Assembly: GCF_002218065.1 (NCBI RefSeq)
Contig: NZ_BDUB01000001.1
Location: 4,092,720 to 4,156,719, forward strand
Direction of reading: 5' to 3'
DNA from: Nodularia sp. NIES-3585
Lineage (GTDB): Bacteria > Cyanobacteriota > Cyanobacteriia > Cyanobacteriales > Nostocaceae
DNA: 64,000 nt
The notes beneath the pieces are model-generated. The model did no database searches. It had not been told where the DNA came from and was given only the letters and a program-made list of their open reading frames with translations. The translations under genes and the position numbers were made by a program. Numbering within the stretch: position 1 is the first letter of the stretch; every line of letters starts with the position of its first letter. Shown in pieces: positions 53,952 through 62,785 of the stretch.

Positions 53952-54088
53952 ATAGGACTCCTATTTGATTTTTAAACGGGATTTTTTTAACTTTAGCAAA
54001 GCGTGGCGTTAGCCATACCACAGAGACACAGAGATCACAGAGGAAGATAAACAAGAGAAATGTTTACATCTTATTTAGGATCGCTATA
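53952..54088. repeat. 137-bp dispersed repeat, copy B
   Basis: Same direction and nearly the same length as 29660-29796; differences are mainly point substitutions (for example aaagcgtgg for gaagcgtgg). Confidence 0.85.
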
Positions 54089-54139
54089 GCAATTTAATTA
54101 TAGGAATTCGATTTGATTATTGAAAATATCTAAGTATAT

Positions 54140-54218
54140 GTAGGGTGTGTTATGGCTTTAGCCTAACGCACCGTCTACCAGTTCTTGGTGCGTTACACTT
54201 CGTGATAACGCACCCTAC
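54140..54218. repeat. Palindromic MITE-like element, copy B
   Basis: GTAGGGTGTGTTA ... TAACGCACCCTAC. Ends are better inverted than in copy A (32114-32189); the middle differs (ctaccagttc versus cttctgtggtc). Confidence 0.85.
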
Positions 54219-54521
54219 GTATGTTTCTTATTTAGGATTGTTATAGCAATTTAACTATTAAGTAAGCCGACACTAATATTTCCAGCTATGTTAATAACTT
54301 TTATGTAGTCGGTGTTGTCGCGCAACGCACTGTCAAAACTTCGGCTTTTTGTGTCAACAATTCCAGGTGCGTTAGCCTAGGAAAAATTTATATTTCCTAA
54401 TTTACATTGAATTTCTCTCGCCGACTTACTTACCTACTGTTATCAGTAGTATTAATGTTTCACAAGTTTATATGAACTTTTTAATTCACCATGTCATAAA
54501 TTTGACGAAAGTATGATAGAT

Positions 54522-54715
54522 TTTTCTATATCCGGTTCTAGTAGCAATCAGCTATTAGAGGTAACGGGGAAAGTTCGGTGTAAATCCGGCGCTGTCCCGC
54601 AGCTGTAAACCAAGTTTAGATTTTTAGTTTGAAAGATTAAAATTGCATTAGACAGTTCAAAATCCCAAAGTTAAAATTTAAAATTGCGTAAGTCAGAATA
54701 CCCGCCGATAGAAAA
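54522..54715 (+). promoter_or_regulatory. Cobalamin (B12) riboswitch
   Basis: Diagnostic core GGGGAAAGTTCGGTGTAAAT, then CCGGCGCTGTCCCGCAGCTG, and the B12-box-like end AAGTCAGAATACCCGCC (54690-54706). A P1 stem is formed by TTTTCTAT (54522-54529) with ATAGAAAA (54708-54715). The element ends 30 bases before the DUF1636 start, so ligand binding may hide its ribosome binding site (ctacgagg). This predicts repression by adenosylcobalamin or a relative. Confidence 0.93.
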
Positions 54716-54745
54716 GTAAATTTAGCTAAAATCTACGAGGCATAG

Positions 54746-55174
54746 ATGACAGCACAACATACAATATTTGTTTGTACCACTTGTGCGAGTAAGTGGGAAG
54801 GAGGGAAGCGTGTTGGTGAAAGTGGCGGAGAACAGCTACTTAAACACTTGCAAGCACATTATCCCAATTGGGAATTGAACACAGAGTTTAATCTGGAACC
54901 AGTGAACTGCATGAGTGCTTGCGATCGCTCTTGTGTGGTATCCTTCGCTTCACATGGTAAATCTACATATCTTTTTGGTGACATTTTGCCTGATTTATCA
55001 CCCGCAGCAGTGGCTGGAGTATTCGAGTGTGCAAGTAAATATTATGCCCACCCAGAAGGTTTATTACCGTGGAGTGAACGTCCAGAACCACTCAAAAAAG
55101 GAATTTTGGCACGTATTCCAGCAGTACCCACTCCCTCAGCGATCAAATCCACCGAAAGAGAACTCTGTAACTAA
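54746..55174 (+). CDS. DUF1636 small metal-binding protein under B12 riboswitch
   Basis: A 142-residue DUF1636 protein resembling a thioredoxin-like [2Fe-2S] ferredoxin. The Cys pattern is C10-T-T-C13 at the N-terminus plus NCMSACDRSC (three Cys) near residue 52-61, which together could bind an Fe-S cluster or metal. In known genomes DUF1636 genes often travel with cobalamin genes. B12 control suggests a role in cobalt supply or cobalamin synthesis, perhaps cobalt-chelatase electron delivery, but that is inference. Confidence 0.88.
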   Translation: MTAQHTIFVCTTCASKWEGGKRVGESGGEQLLKHLQAHYPNWELNTEFNLEPVNCMSACDRSCVVSFASHGKSTYLFGDILPDLSPAAVAGVFECASKYYAHPEGLLPWSERPEPLKKGILARIPAVPTPSAIKSTERELCN

Positions 55175-55358
55175 AAATACTAGACTTGAAACATATTTAG
55201 GCGATGATCGCCTACCTCAATCTTCCCCTCAGCGTCTCCGCGTCTCTGCGTGAGACATTTTTTATATAATTTTCAATTCTCAGCCAGCGAAATTTGGTGT
55301 TTCATTTGAATAATGTGATTAAATACCAATACCTTCGCCAACCTGACCTTAACCCTAA

Positions 55359-56207
55359 ATGCAAAAATCACAGTCAATTAAGATTCCCAAAGCAACACGC
55401 TACCAAAATGCAGCCATAGATTATTATATGGGACTCACCGGTTCCTCCTATCTACATTACGGCTATTGGGAAGTAATACCAAATACTGATGAAGAATTGA
55501 CCATAACTCAGCTGCGTACAGCACAAGAAGCCTATACAACCAAACTTTTTAGTTTCATCCCCGCAGGAATCAAAACTGTACTAGATGTAGGCTGTGGTAT
55601 TGGTGGTAATGCAAAATCTCTTTGCGAACGTGGACTGAGTGTGGAGGGACTAGCACCCGATGCAATCCAAGAAGAGAAGTTTATTCAAAATACTAACGGT
55701 AAAGTACCTTTCTACTTAACGACATTTGAAGATTTTCAAACTTCACATTCCTATGATTTAGTTCTGTTCAGTGAAAGTAGCCAATATATAGCTGTGGAAG
55801 ATTTAGCTCAAGGTGCAGCGCGTTTACTTAATAGTGGTAGTTACTTACTAATAGCAGATATGATGCGCCTTGATGCCGAATACAAAGAGGGAATCTTTTC
55901 TAACTGTCATATTGCTCATGACCTAAAATCAGCTTTAGAGAAGGCTGGATTGAAATTAATCAAATCTGAAGATATTTCTCAATCAATTGCACCAACAATT
56001 GATTTGTGCCTGAGTAATTTTCGGACTTTTGGACTAACCACATTTAAATATATTGCTGATGTTGTCAAAATAGCAGTTCCACCTGTACATACAATAGGAA
56101 GTTGGGCTTTTAAACGTTGGCTAGAGAAACCAATTGCAGAGGGTCTAGCTGCAAGACAGATTTTTGATCGCCATCTTTGTTATCAAATTCAACTTTGGCA
56201 GTTATAA
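55359..56207 (+). CDS. SAM-dependent class I methyltransferase
   Basis: A 282-residue methyltransferase with SAM-binding motif I VLDVGCGIGGNA (about 74-85), an acidic motif II region and YLLIADMMRLDAEY as motif III. The N-terminal sequence AIDYYMGLTGSSYLHYGYW is like small-molecule methyltransferases. Substrate unknown. It starts 184 bases after the DUF1636 gene, on the same strand; whether it is also under the riboswitch is not clear. Confidence 0.88.
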   Translation: MQKSQSIKIPKATRYQNAAIDYYMGLTGSSYLHYGYWEVIPNTDEELTITQLRTAQEAYTTKLFSFIPAGIKTVLDVGCGIGGNAKSLCERGLSVEGLAPDAIQEEKFIQNTNGKVPFYLTTFEDFQTSHSYDLVLFSESSQYIAVEDLAQGAARLLNSGSYLLIADMMRLDAEYKEGIFSNCHIAHDLKSALEKAGLKLIKSEDISQSIAPTIDLCLSNFRTFGLTTFKYIADVVKIAVPPVHTIGSWAFKRWLEKPIAEGLAARQIFDRHLCYQIQLWQL

Positions 56208-56435
56208 AAACTGCTGAGACACGATGAATTTCAACTGTACAAGAGAGGGCTGAGTGAAAACTTAAAATTCTCACCATGGAAAGATTTTAAAATATGTTTT
56301 TTCAAAGTTGATTTAATCTAGGCGGTCATGTTGAAGCTGCGGTGGCTCAAGAGTTATCATGCAAACATTGTTGAGGAAATAATATCAGCTTTTTGCAACG
56401 CGACATAGCACAAGTATATCAGGAGTCAATCACTC

Positions 56436-57632
56436 ATGAAATTCCACCACTTCCCACATTCACAGCCACTACATAGCATTTTGTCTGCATCTATTTTTCG
56501 CGTCTGCCAGAGTTTTGCCGCCAACTATAATTGCTTGACTGGGGTAGCTGTTGCTTTAGTTATTTCTCTCCCAACTTTAGCTTCAGGTGCGCCGTTGCGA
56601 GTGGGTGTGGCTGGTTCGGCTCCTTTCGTAGTTCGCAAAGATACAGACACGAATGGCATTAGTGTTGAAGTCTGGGAAGAAGTGGCTCGCTCTCAAAATA
56701 TAGAGTATGAATTAATACCCCAATCCAGCGTTGCTAATGCGCTGGAAGTTGTGAATCAGGGAGAATTGGATTTGCTGATTGGCCCCATCACAATTACCGC
56801 CCAACGCCTAAAAACAGTTGACTTTACCCAACCCTATTTTTCTACAGAAATTGCCGTCTTAACAGCAGGAGATGATCCCAGTATTTGGAGTCGGGTAAAA
56901 CCTTTTTTTGAAACTGCGGTTTTAACTTCTGTGGGCGTATTAGTTATCCTGATGTTCGTGGTTGGGAATTTGGTTTGGTTGGCGGAACGAAATAAAAATA
57001 GCGAGCAATTCCCGAAAAATTACTTCCAGGGAGTGGGTAATGGGATGTGGTTTGCGCTAGTAACATTAACTACAGTGGGATATGGCGATCGCGCACCGGT
57101 TACCCATATCGGTCGTTTCATCGCCGGAACTTGGATGGTATTAGCTTTAGTCACAGTTTCTTCATTAACAGCCGGACTTGCTTCAGCCATAACCATCGCC
57201 TTATCCGGTGATTCTACTGAACAATTTACCAGTCCGTCAAGCCTACAAGATGCTAGGTTAACAACTGTCAAAGGCTCATCTAGTGCTGAAGTTGTGCAGA
57301 ACTATAGTAGTCGAGTACAAAAAGTGGCAAATTTAGCAGAAGCGGTAAAACTATTGTCTGCGGAAGAAGCCGATGCAGTAGTTTTCGACCGTCCCGCTAT
57401 GGAATATTACCTCACGCAAAATCCCAAACTGAATTTAAAGTTAACTAACTTGTCTCTGGGAACTGAGCTTTATGGGTTTGTCTTACCCATCGATAGTCCT
57501 TTAACCAAAGACCTCAACATTGAATTGCGACAGATGTCAGAAAATGGCTCTTTACAAAAAATTGCCACTCGCTGGCTCAATTCGACACCCGAAGACACTC
57601 AAAATTCGGCAATAGACATCTCCAGAGATTAA
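56436..57632 (+). CDS. GluR0-like ionotropic glutamate receptor channel
   Basis: A 398-residue fusion of a periplasmic solute-binding domain split by an ion-channel pore. After an N-terminal hydrophobic export segment (about 40-62) comes lobe 1 (LRVGVAGSAPFVVR ... LIGPITITAQRL, with the amino-acid-binding Arg), then a transmembrane helix, the pore with the K+ channel filter TVGYGD (Thr213-Asp218), a second helix, and lobe 2. This is the layout of GluR0 of Synechocystis, a glutamate-gated K+ channel and ancestor type of animal receptors. Confidence 0.92.
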   Translation: MKFHHFPHSQPLHSILSASIFRVCQSFAANYNCLTGVAVALVISLPTLASGAPLRVGVAGSAPFVVRKDTDTNGISVEVWEEVARSQNIEYELIPQSSVANALEVVNQGELDLLIGPITITAQRLKTVDFTQPYFSTEIAVLTAGDDPSIWSRVKPFFETAVLTSVGVLVILMFVVGNLVWLAERNKNSEQFPKNYFQGVGNGMWFALVTLTTVGYGDRAPVTHIGRFIAGTWMVLALVTVSSLTAGLASAITIALSGDSTEQFTSPSSLQDARLTTVKGSSSAEVVQNYSSRVQKVANLAEAVKLLSAEEADAVVFDRPAMEYYLTQNPKLNLKLTNLSLGTELYGFVLPIDSPLTKDLNIELRQMSENGSLQKIATRWLNSTPEDTQNSAIDISRD

Positions 57633-57652
57633 ATAGTTTTTATAACCTTCGT

Positions 57653-57676
57653 AGAGACGTTCCATGGAACGTCTCT
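57653..57676 (+). terminator. Perfect palindrome after the GluR0-like gene
   Basis: AGAGACGTTCC-at-GGAACGTCTCT followed by aaattctttttcac. A 22-base perfect stem with a T-rich tail; serves as a terminator candidate and belongs to the GTAGAGACG dispersed palindromes. Confidence 0.6.
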
Positions 57677-57721
57677 AAATTCTTTTTCACAAGATGTCTA
57701 ATATAGCAATCCTATCATCAT

Positions 57722-57756
57722 AAAAAAAGATGAAGGATATAGTTTATCCTTCATCC
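57722..57756 (-). terminator. Intrinsic terminator of the nif/hes/fdxH operon
   Basis: On the minus strand GATGAAGGATA (57755-57745) pairs perfectly with TATCCTTCATC (57739-57729), followed by seven T (57728-57722). It lies about 40 bases after the fdxH stop and is the best terminator in the window. Confidence 0.92.
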
Positions 57757-57796
57757 TTAATTAAATATTGCTCAGAGTAGCGGTCAAAGCAATACT

Positions 57797-58096
57797 TTAC
57801 ACAAGATATGGTTCTTGGTGAGTTTTAATTGTGCAATTAGAACGGGGATAAGTAACACAAAGTAGAGCGAATCCTTTAGACATTTGCTCGTCATCTAAAA
57901 AGATTTGATCAGATTGATCAACTTCACCTTCAACGACTTTTCCTACACAACTAGAGCAAGAACCTGAATGACAAGAGAAAGGCAATTCAATCCCATTTTC
58001 TTCGGCTCCTTCCAAAATGGTAGTTTCTTCATCGATTTCAATTGTGGAGTCGAGTTCTTGCTTTTTGTTGATTAATCTAACTTGATAGCTTGCCAT
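57797..58096 (-). CDS. fdxH: Heterocyst [2Fe-2S] ferredoxin FdxH
   Basis: Electron donor to nitrogenase reductase (NifH) in heterocysts. The 99 residues have ligands Cys42, Cys47, Cys50 and Cys80 ([10 protein letters not shown] ... LLC). The start [12 protein letters not shown] is chosen because the GAGGAG ten bases upstream fits; the frame continues 55 codons further up without ferredoxin similarity. It is the last gene of the nif cluster, followed by a strong terminator. Confidence 0.96.
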   Translation of the reverse strand: MASYQVRLINKKQELDSTIEIDEETTILEGAEENGIELPFSCHSGSCSSCVGKVVEGEVDQSDQIFLDDEQMSKGFALLCVTYPRSNCTIKTHQEPYLV

Positions 58097-58356
58097 TTTC
58101 CGATTCTCCTCAAAATTTATACAATGAGATTGATTTTGCGAAGTTTGTGAGTTTCTGTTACGTAGTGAACTCCAAACTTCCAGAAACAGCGCGGAAGAGG
58201 ACACTGCATTGATGGGGTTCCTCCGGCTGTAAGTAATGGCAAGTGGCATCGGTTTCACCAACTTGCGCTTTTCCCAAACCCGTAGATTAGCAAGTGTCCA
58301 TCATTTCTACGGGAAGCTTTAAAGGCTCAATTACGAATTACGAATTAACAGCGGTA
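58097..58356 (-). promoter_or_regulatory. hesB-fdxH intergenic leader
   Basis: A 260-base gap, larger than others in the cluster. It contains a GC-rich imperfect inverted repeat at about 58185-58230 (cagcgcggaagagg ... cctccggctg). A separate fdxH promoter or processing site would fit here; no consensus boxes can be named. Confidence 0.4.
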
Positions 58357-58728
58357 CTAGCTGCAAGGTACACCAGTGGGTGTGCCATCATCTGTTTTGA
58401 ATGATTTGCCGCAACCGCAGGTATCACTTGCATTGGGGTTAGTGAACTTAAAGCCACTTTCCATTACCCCTTCTACAAAATCGACTACAACCCCGTCCAA
58501 TAACGGCGCACTTTTGGCATCAACGTAAATCAACACATTACCTTGTTGAATTACCAAATCATCTGGTTGTGGTTTGCTAGTGACATCAATTCCATATTCA
58601 TAGCCATTGCAACCACCATCTTTTACAGATATACGGATGCCTTTTGAAGCGTCATTATTGTCAGAGGAAGAACCTCTGATAAATGCGCGCAGACGAAACT
58701 CTGCTTTTTCTGTTAAACTAACAGCCAT
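58357..58728 (-). CDS. hesB: Fe-S assembly protein HesB (IscA family)
   Basis: An A-type Fe-S carrier of 123 residues with the three family cysteines, Cys40 (GGCNGYEYG), Cys104 and Cys106 (DTCGCGKSF). In nitrogen-fixing cyanobacteria HesB lies in the nif cluster and is expected to deliver clusters or iron to nitrogenase proteins. It starts 78 bases after hesA. Confidence 0.95.
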   Translation of the reverse strand: MAVSLTEKAEFRLRAFIRGSSSDNNDASKGIRISVKDGGCNGYEYGIDVTSKPQPDDLVIQQGNVLIYVDAKSAPLLDGVVVDFVEGVMESGFKFTNPNASDTCGCGKSFKTDDGTPTGVPCS

Positions 58729-58806
58729 TACGTCTCCTGATGTGTTGCGATAAAGTTTTGGTGTCAGTTATCAGTTATCAAATGACTAATGACTAATGAC
58801 CAATAA

Positions 58807-59607
58807 CTATTTTGTACAATTGCTTGTAGGTTCCATCGATGGAGGTTGTCCGTATCTCCAGGGCGCAGTGTTACCGCATACTGGACAAGCGCGATCGCGT
58901 TGAGAACGGCGCTTGGCAAATTCCATCCGATTCAAGTCAATTGTTAATAACTGCGATAACAGAGGTTGACTGAACCCAGTGATCAGCTTAATCGCCTCCA
59001 ACGCTGTTAGACAAGCTAGTGTCCCAGATACAGCGCCCAGAACGGAAAAAGCACGTCTATCCCACTCAGGCTTTTCTGGAAACAGACAGGATAAACAAGG
59101 AGTCACACCAGGGATAATTGTAGTTAGGTAAGCCTCCATCCCATCCATTGCAGCTTCCACCATCGGTTTACGCCAGCGCACACAAGCTGCATTCAGCAAG
59201 TTACGTTCCGTAAAATTATGGGCGCAATCCAACGCCATATCAGCCGATTGTACTAAGGAGTCTACATTTTCCGCAGTGACATAATCATGAACTACATCAA
59301 CCTTGATATCAGGATTGATAGCTTCCAGAGTTTCTTTAGCTTTGAATACCCTGGGTTTACCTACCCAATCATCAGTCATTAAAATCTGACGGTTCATGTC
59401 ATCCAATCGCAAGTCACCACCCCGGACTAGGATTAGTCGCCCAACGCCCGCTACTGCTAAGTAAAGCGCCGCCGTACCGCCTAATCCCCCCACACCTGAA
59501 ACCATAACTGTCGCTGACTTCAGACGTTTTTGAGCTAGTTCGCCAAAATTTGGGAGCATCATTTGGCGACTATAGCGTTCTAATTCGGTAGGCGTTAGGT
59601 TGATCAA
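58807..59607 (-). CDS. hesA: ThiF/MoeB-like protein HesA
   Basis: An E1-like ATP-dependent adenylyltransferase of 266 residues. The nucleotide loop VSGVGGLGGTAALYLAVAGVG, DDMNRQILM, and zinc-binding CxxC pairs (CLSC, CPVC) match MoeB/ThiF. In nif clusters HesA is thought to take part in cofactor or molybdenum/sulfur handling, not proven. Ten bases after nifW. Confidence 0.94.
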   Translation of the reverse strand: MINLTPTELERYSRQMMLPNFGELAQKRLKSATVMVSGVGGLGGTAALYLAVAGVGRLILVRGGDLRLDDMNRQILMTDDWVGKPRVFKAKETLEAINPDIKVDVVHDYVTAENVDSLVQSADMALDCAHNFTERNLLNAACVRWRKPMVEAAMDGMEAYLTTIIPGVTPCLSCLFPEKPEWDRRAFSVLGAVSGTLACLTALEAIKLITGFSQPLLSQLLTIDLNRMEFAKRRSQRDRACPVCGNTAPWRYGQPPSMEPTSNCTK

Positions 59608-59617
59608 TTTTTACCTC

Positions 59618-59935
59618 CTAATCAGAAGTGATTTCTGTCAGCGTAACTACATTCTTCGGCTTGTCATTAAACACTTTGAACAGCTTTTCTTCGTAAGCTG
59701 TTGATTCTAGGAAAAGATCATGAGCTTTTTGCAAAGCTAACGAATACTGCTGGAGTATTTCTGCTGAGGTTAAACCATGAGAATTATCATCAACTTCTGC
59801 CATAAATTGCGAAAATTTCTTCAATATATGCAGACGATTGACATTCACATTTTCTTTGTCGTAGGGCAGATTGAAGAACTGAAAAAATTCTTCTGCATCT
59901 ACAAGCTTTTTGAATTCATTCATAGTTCCAGTCAT
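59618..59935 (-). CDS. nifW: Nitrogenase stabilising/protective protein NifW
   Basis: A 105-residue NifW protein, which supports MoFe protein maturation and protection. Sequence EFKKLVDAEEFFQFFNLPYD near the start and KKFSQFMAEVDD are typical. Its ATG overlaps the preceding stop (ATGA), so the MTGTMNEF start is used over the second Met. Confidence 0.93.
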   Translation of the reverse strand: MTGTMNEFKKLVDAEEFFQFFNLPYDKENVNVNRLHILKKFSQFMAEVDDNSHGLTSAEILQQYSLALQKAHDLFLESTAYEEKLFKVFNDKPKNVVTLTEITSD

Positions 59936-60150
59936 TGAGCATTCTCCATTGTTTTTAGCTGTTGCTTAAGCTCATCTAGCTGTTCATAGATTTTATAAGT
60001 TGCAGCCGCCACATCCATCAGAGTTTTATAATCTGTGGGTAGACCTTCTGCTAAATCATGCAGATCCATTTTCATTTGACCAGCTTTACTATTGAGCCGC
60101 TTAATTTTGGTTTTGATTTCTTCAATACTTGTTTCGCTCACTTGCGCCAT
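59932..60150 (-). CDS. DUF683 / CCE_0567-family small protein
   Basis: A 72-residue, helical-hairpin protein of the CCE_0567 (DUF683) family found in nif clusters; the related structure is a helical metalloprotein. Two long helices are predicted from EEIKTKIKRLNSKAGQMKMDLHDL and AATYKIYEQLDELKQQLKTM. Coupled to nifW by a 4-base overlap. Role in nitrogen fixation unknown. Confidence 0.9.
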   Translation of the reverse strand: MAQVSETSIEEIKTKIKRLNSKAGQMKMDLHDLAEGLPTDYKTLMDVAAATYKIYEQLDELKQQLKTMENAQ

Positions 60151-60265
60151 TTATTACTCCTAATAATTAAGTTGAGCAAAAAACAAACACTTTTGTGTCT
60201 AATGCCTAATGGTTGCAAACACAAAGACACTAAGACACAAAGTTAAATCAAGTTTTTAGGCAATC

Positions 60266-60742
60266 TTAAAGGTTGCCGACTTCAGGAAATCTCTTGGCTA
60301 AGTCAACACCTTTTTTGACATAGTTTTCGCCTTCTTCTGCTAATTTTTCCATTGAGTCAAAACCAAAGCGATGAGCATCACGCAAGGTTTTTACAGTTAG
60401 CAAAAGACGACTAGAAAAAACCAGCGCCCAGCCGAATCCTTCATGGCTCAAGTCAATCACGACCTGAGAAATTAGACCTGTTTCTTGTTCAATAGCAGCG
60501 GCTACAGCCCGGAAAAATGCCATAATCCGCGCCTGAGTAATCGGGTCAACTTCACCCTCAAGAGAAATCTCGCGTTTCTTTTGTTTGGTAATAACAAAGG
60601 GTTTGAGGATTAATTCATCCGACCAATTACGATAAACTCCGTAAGTATCTTGTCCCCGAATTTGTTGGACTAATGTCTTGAGGAAAGGAGAGTTCAAGAC
60701 TGCTGAATTAGGGGGTTCGTTCACACTATTATTTGTAGTCAT
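60266..60742 (-). CDS. NifX-associated protein (DUF269)
   Basis: A 158-residue DUF269 protein, always found after nifX. Segments FLKTLVQQIRGQDTYGVYRNWSDELIL, ITQARIMAFFRAVAAAIEQETG and GFGWALVFSSRLLL are typical. It begins 20 bases after nifX. Believed to act in FeMo-co assembly; mechanism not known. Confidence 0.93.
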   Translation of the reverse strand: MTTNNSVNEPPNSAVLNSPFLKTLVQQIRGQDTYGVYRNWSDELILKPFVITKQKKREISLEGEVDPITQARIMAFFRAVAAAIEQETGLISQVVIDLSHEGFGWALVFSSRLLLTVKTLRDAHRFGFDSMEKLAEEGENYVKKGVDLAKRFPEVGNL

Positions 60743-60762
60743 ACCGTTGCTTCAACTTGAAA

Positions 60763-61152
60763 TTAGTCTACAAAGTTTGGCGTAGTTTGTCTTAAAGCTT
60801 TACGCAACCAAGGTGGAGGATTACCTTTGAGGGTTGTCACGAGTTTATTCAGGACTTCGCTAATTTCTTCTTCCTCTGATTTAGCTTTGACTGGGGTAAC
60901 GCCTTTTTTAATTAAGCGAGCTGCGGCGCTACCACCAATTGCTGTTACATAAACGATGGTACAATCAACTAAAGCATCAAGTTTGGGGTTGATTTTGTCT
61001 TCGTTACCATCTTCTTTGAGGTCACCTTCAAATTTTAGAGTTTCGAGAAATTCATATCCCTCATCGGAGATTTCATAAACATCAATTTCTCTCGCCCATC
61101 CGAAGTGAGCATTAATGTGAATTCGGTCACTTGTGGTAAAGGCTATTTTCAT
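60763..61152 (-). CDS. nifX: FeMo-cofactor carrier protein NifX
   Basis: A 129-residue member of the NifX/NafY dinitrogenase-cofactor-binding fold that holds FeMo-co precursors as they pass between NifEN and the MoFe protein. IAFTTSDRIHINAHFGWAREIDVYEI and CTIVYVTAIGGSAAARLIKKGV are characteristic. It lies 158 bases after nifN, across a repeat (cctttgcgcctttgcgc). Confidence 0.94.
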   Translation of the reverse strand: MKIAFTTSDRIHINAHFGWAREIDVYEISDEGYEFLETLKFEGDLKEDGNEDKINPKLDALVDCTIVYVTAIGGSAAARLIKKGVTPVKAKSEEEEISEVLNKLVTTLKGNPPPWLRKALRQTTPNFVD

Positions 61153-61310
61153 TCTCTTGTCCTGAATTAAGGATCGGGTATTGGATATTAGAGGTATTGA
61201 GTATTGAGGAATAAATGGATGCGGCGTTGGTGAATCAGAGTATAAAATGCCAAAACCACCTTTTTTTCTTCTTACCTTTGCGCCTTTGCGCCTTTGCGCG
61301 ATACATTCTC

Positions 61311-62639
61311 TTATTTCTCAGATACCAATTCCCATAAGTGTTTAACTCTCTCTTCTTCGGCTTCTAAAAATAGATTACCGATGCCAAATAAAAGCTCCAT
61401 TGTGCCTCGATATCCAACTTTCGTGAAGTATCCATTTCCTAAACGGTCGTAAATGGGAATACCTAAACGATACATAGGAATTGAGAGACGTTTAGCGATC
61501 GCACCTACGTTAGAATTACCAATGAGTAAATCAGAACCAGCTGCTAGTTGTTCAAAGTCATCTAAATCGCCGATGGTGACACTTTTGACAGGGAGTTTTT
61601 CCAACAGAGGCGATCGCGTCGTGGTCACCACTGCATGAATTTGAGTCCCCATCGATTGCAAAAAGTTCACCGTTGACCATAATAAATCAGGTTCCAACGC
61701 CAGAGACACTCGTTTTGCACCAAAGTAAAAATGAGTATCTAGCATCGCATCTTGTAGCTGGCGACGTTGACGGCGGTATTTTTCGGGGACGCTATTACTA
61801 CTTAGAATCGCCAATGCTTGCAGAAACTCATCCACAGCTTCCAATCCAGTCAGTTCACCAAACACCTCGTAGGGGATGTTAAAGCGCTCCTCCAAGATTT
61901 TGGCGGCATCTCGCATACTTTCGCCCAAAGCGATGGTAAAGGCGGAACTGCCTATGTCTCGTAGCTGTTTGATAGTCGTGCCACTAGCTGTAACTGCACT
62001 ATAACCATCTTCTAAGTGACCATCGAGGGAAGCGCCAAGATCAGGGACAATAATTGGCACTAAGCCAAAAGCAGTCACCATTTCCTTGATTTCCTGCAAA
62101 TCCCCTGGTGTCAGAGAAGAACCCGCCAAAATCGTGACTTGTTCAGTTCTAATCCCACCAGCCTTGGGGATTTCCCTGACGATACTTTCCACCGCTGCGG
62201 CAAAACCATCTTGCAGCGCCCCCTTGAAATCTGGGGTAGGAGCAAATACAATCGGTAAATGGTCTAATTCCGGATGGCGATCGCGGATATCCTTGAGAAA
62301 ACGTTCCAGATCGTCTCCTCTAGTTTCCGTCAGCCCCGTACTACATAGACCAATAATTTCCGGCTGCACCTTTTCCACTAAGGTAAGGATTGCCTGTTCC
62401 ACATTCTCCTCGCCACCCAAAATAGTAGAAACTTCAGTCATGGCTGTAGTGGCCAGGGGAATAGCTTCCCGAAAATGCCGTACAAGCACAACTTTAGCGA
62501 AGGCAGTACAACCTTGGGAACCGTGGAACAGAGGAATCATCCCCTTCAACCCCAAAAAGGCTAAAGATGCACCCAAAGCTTGGCTTTGCTTCAGAGGATT
62601 AACAGTCAGTGGTTTATTGGGAAGATTAACAATCGCCAT
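61311..62639 (-). CDS. nifN: FeMo-cofactor scaffold subunit NifN
   Basis: Second subunit of the NifEN scaffold on which FeMo-co is finished. With the start MAIVNLPNKPLTVNPLKQSQ the protein has 442 residues, normal for NifN; seven upstream codons are discarded. PLFHGSQGCTAFAKVVLVRHFREAIPLATTAM split by short turns contains the conserved Cys, and GLCSTGLTETRGDD is also present. Follows nifE after 146 bases. Confidence 0.96.
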   Translation of the reverse strand: MAIVNLPNKPLTVNPLKQSQALGASLAFLGLKGMIPLFHGSQGCTAFAKVVLVRHFREAIPLATTAMTEVSTILGGEENVEQAILTLVEKVQPEIIGLCSTGLTETRGDDLERFLKDIRDRHPELDHLPIVFAPTPDFKGALQDGFAAAVESIVREIPKAGGIRTEQVTILAGSSLTPGDLQEIKEMVTAFGLVPIIVPDLGASLDGHLEDGYSAVTASGTTIKQLRDIGSSAFTIALGESMRDAAKILEERFNIPYEVFGELTGLEAVDEFLQALAILSSNSVPEKYRRQRRQLQDAMLDTHFYFGAKRVSLALEPDLLWSTVNFLQSMGTQIHAVVTTTRSPLLEKLPVKSVTIGDLDDFEQLAAGSDLLIGNSNVGAIAKRLSIPMYRLGIPIYDRLGNGYFTKVGYRGTMELLFGIGNLFLEAEEERVKHLWELVSEK

Positions 62640-62752
62640 TATATTAATACCAAATTGCATTCATTGGACTCACGCAAAAACCTCTCAAACCCTCATTCCT
62701 CGGTGAACTCTGTGCCTCTGTGGTTCGTTTCCCCAGACTTATGCGTACCTTG

Positions 62753-62776
62753 TAGAGACGCGATTCATCGAGTCTT
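62753..62776. repeat. Short palindrome between nifE and nifN
   Basis: GTAGAGACGCGATTCATCGAGTCTT-type imperfect palindrome, related to 22872-22895. Confidence 0.65.
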
Positions 62777-62785
62777 CTTGTAGAT

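Larger units (their letters stand above)
53344..54521. other. Gene-free repeat-rich interval
   Basis: About 1.2 kb with no supportable gene. It holds copy B of the 137-bp repeat (53952-54088), copy B of the palindromic element (54140-54218), and a related inverted pair at about 54320-54379 (cgcaacgcactg ... aggtgcgttagcc). The remainder is AT-rich, next to the promoter region of the ankyrin operon. Confidence 0.6.
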
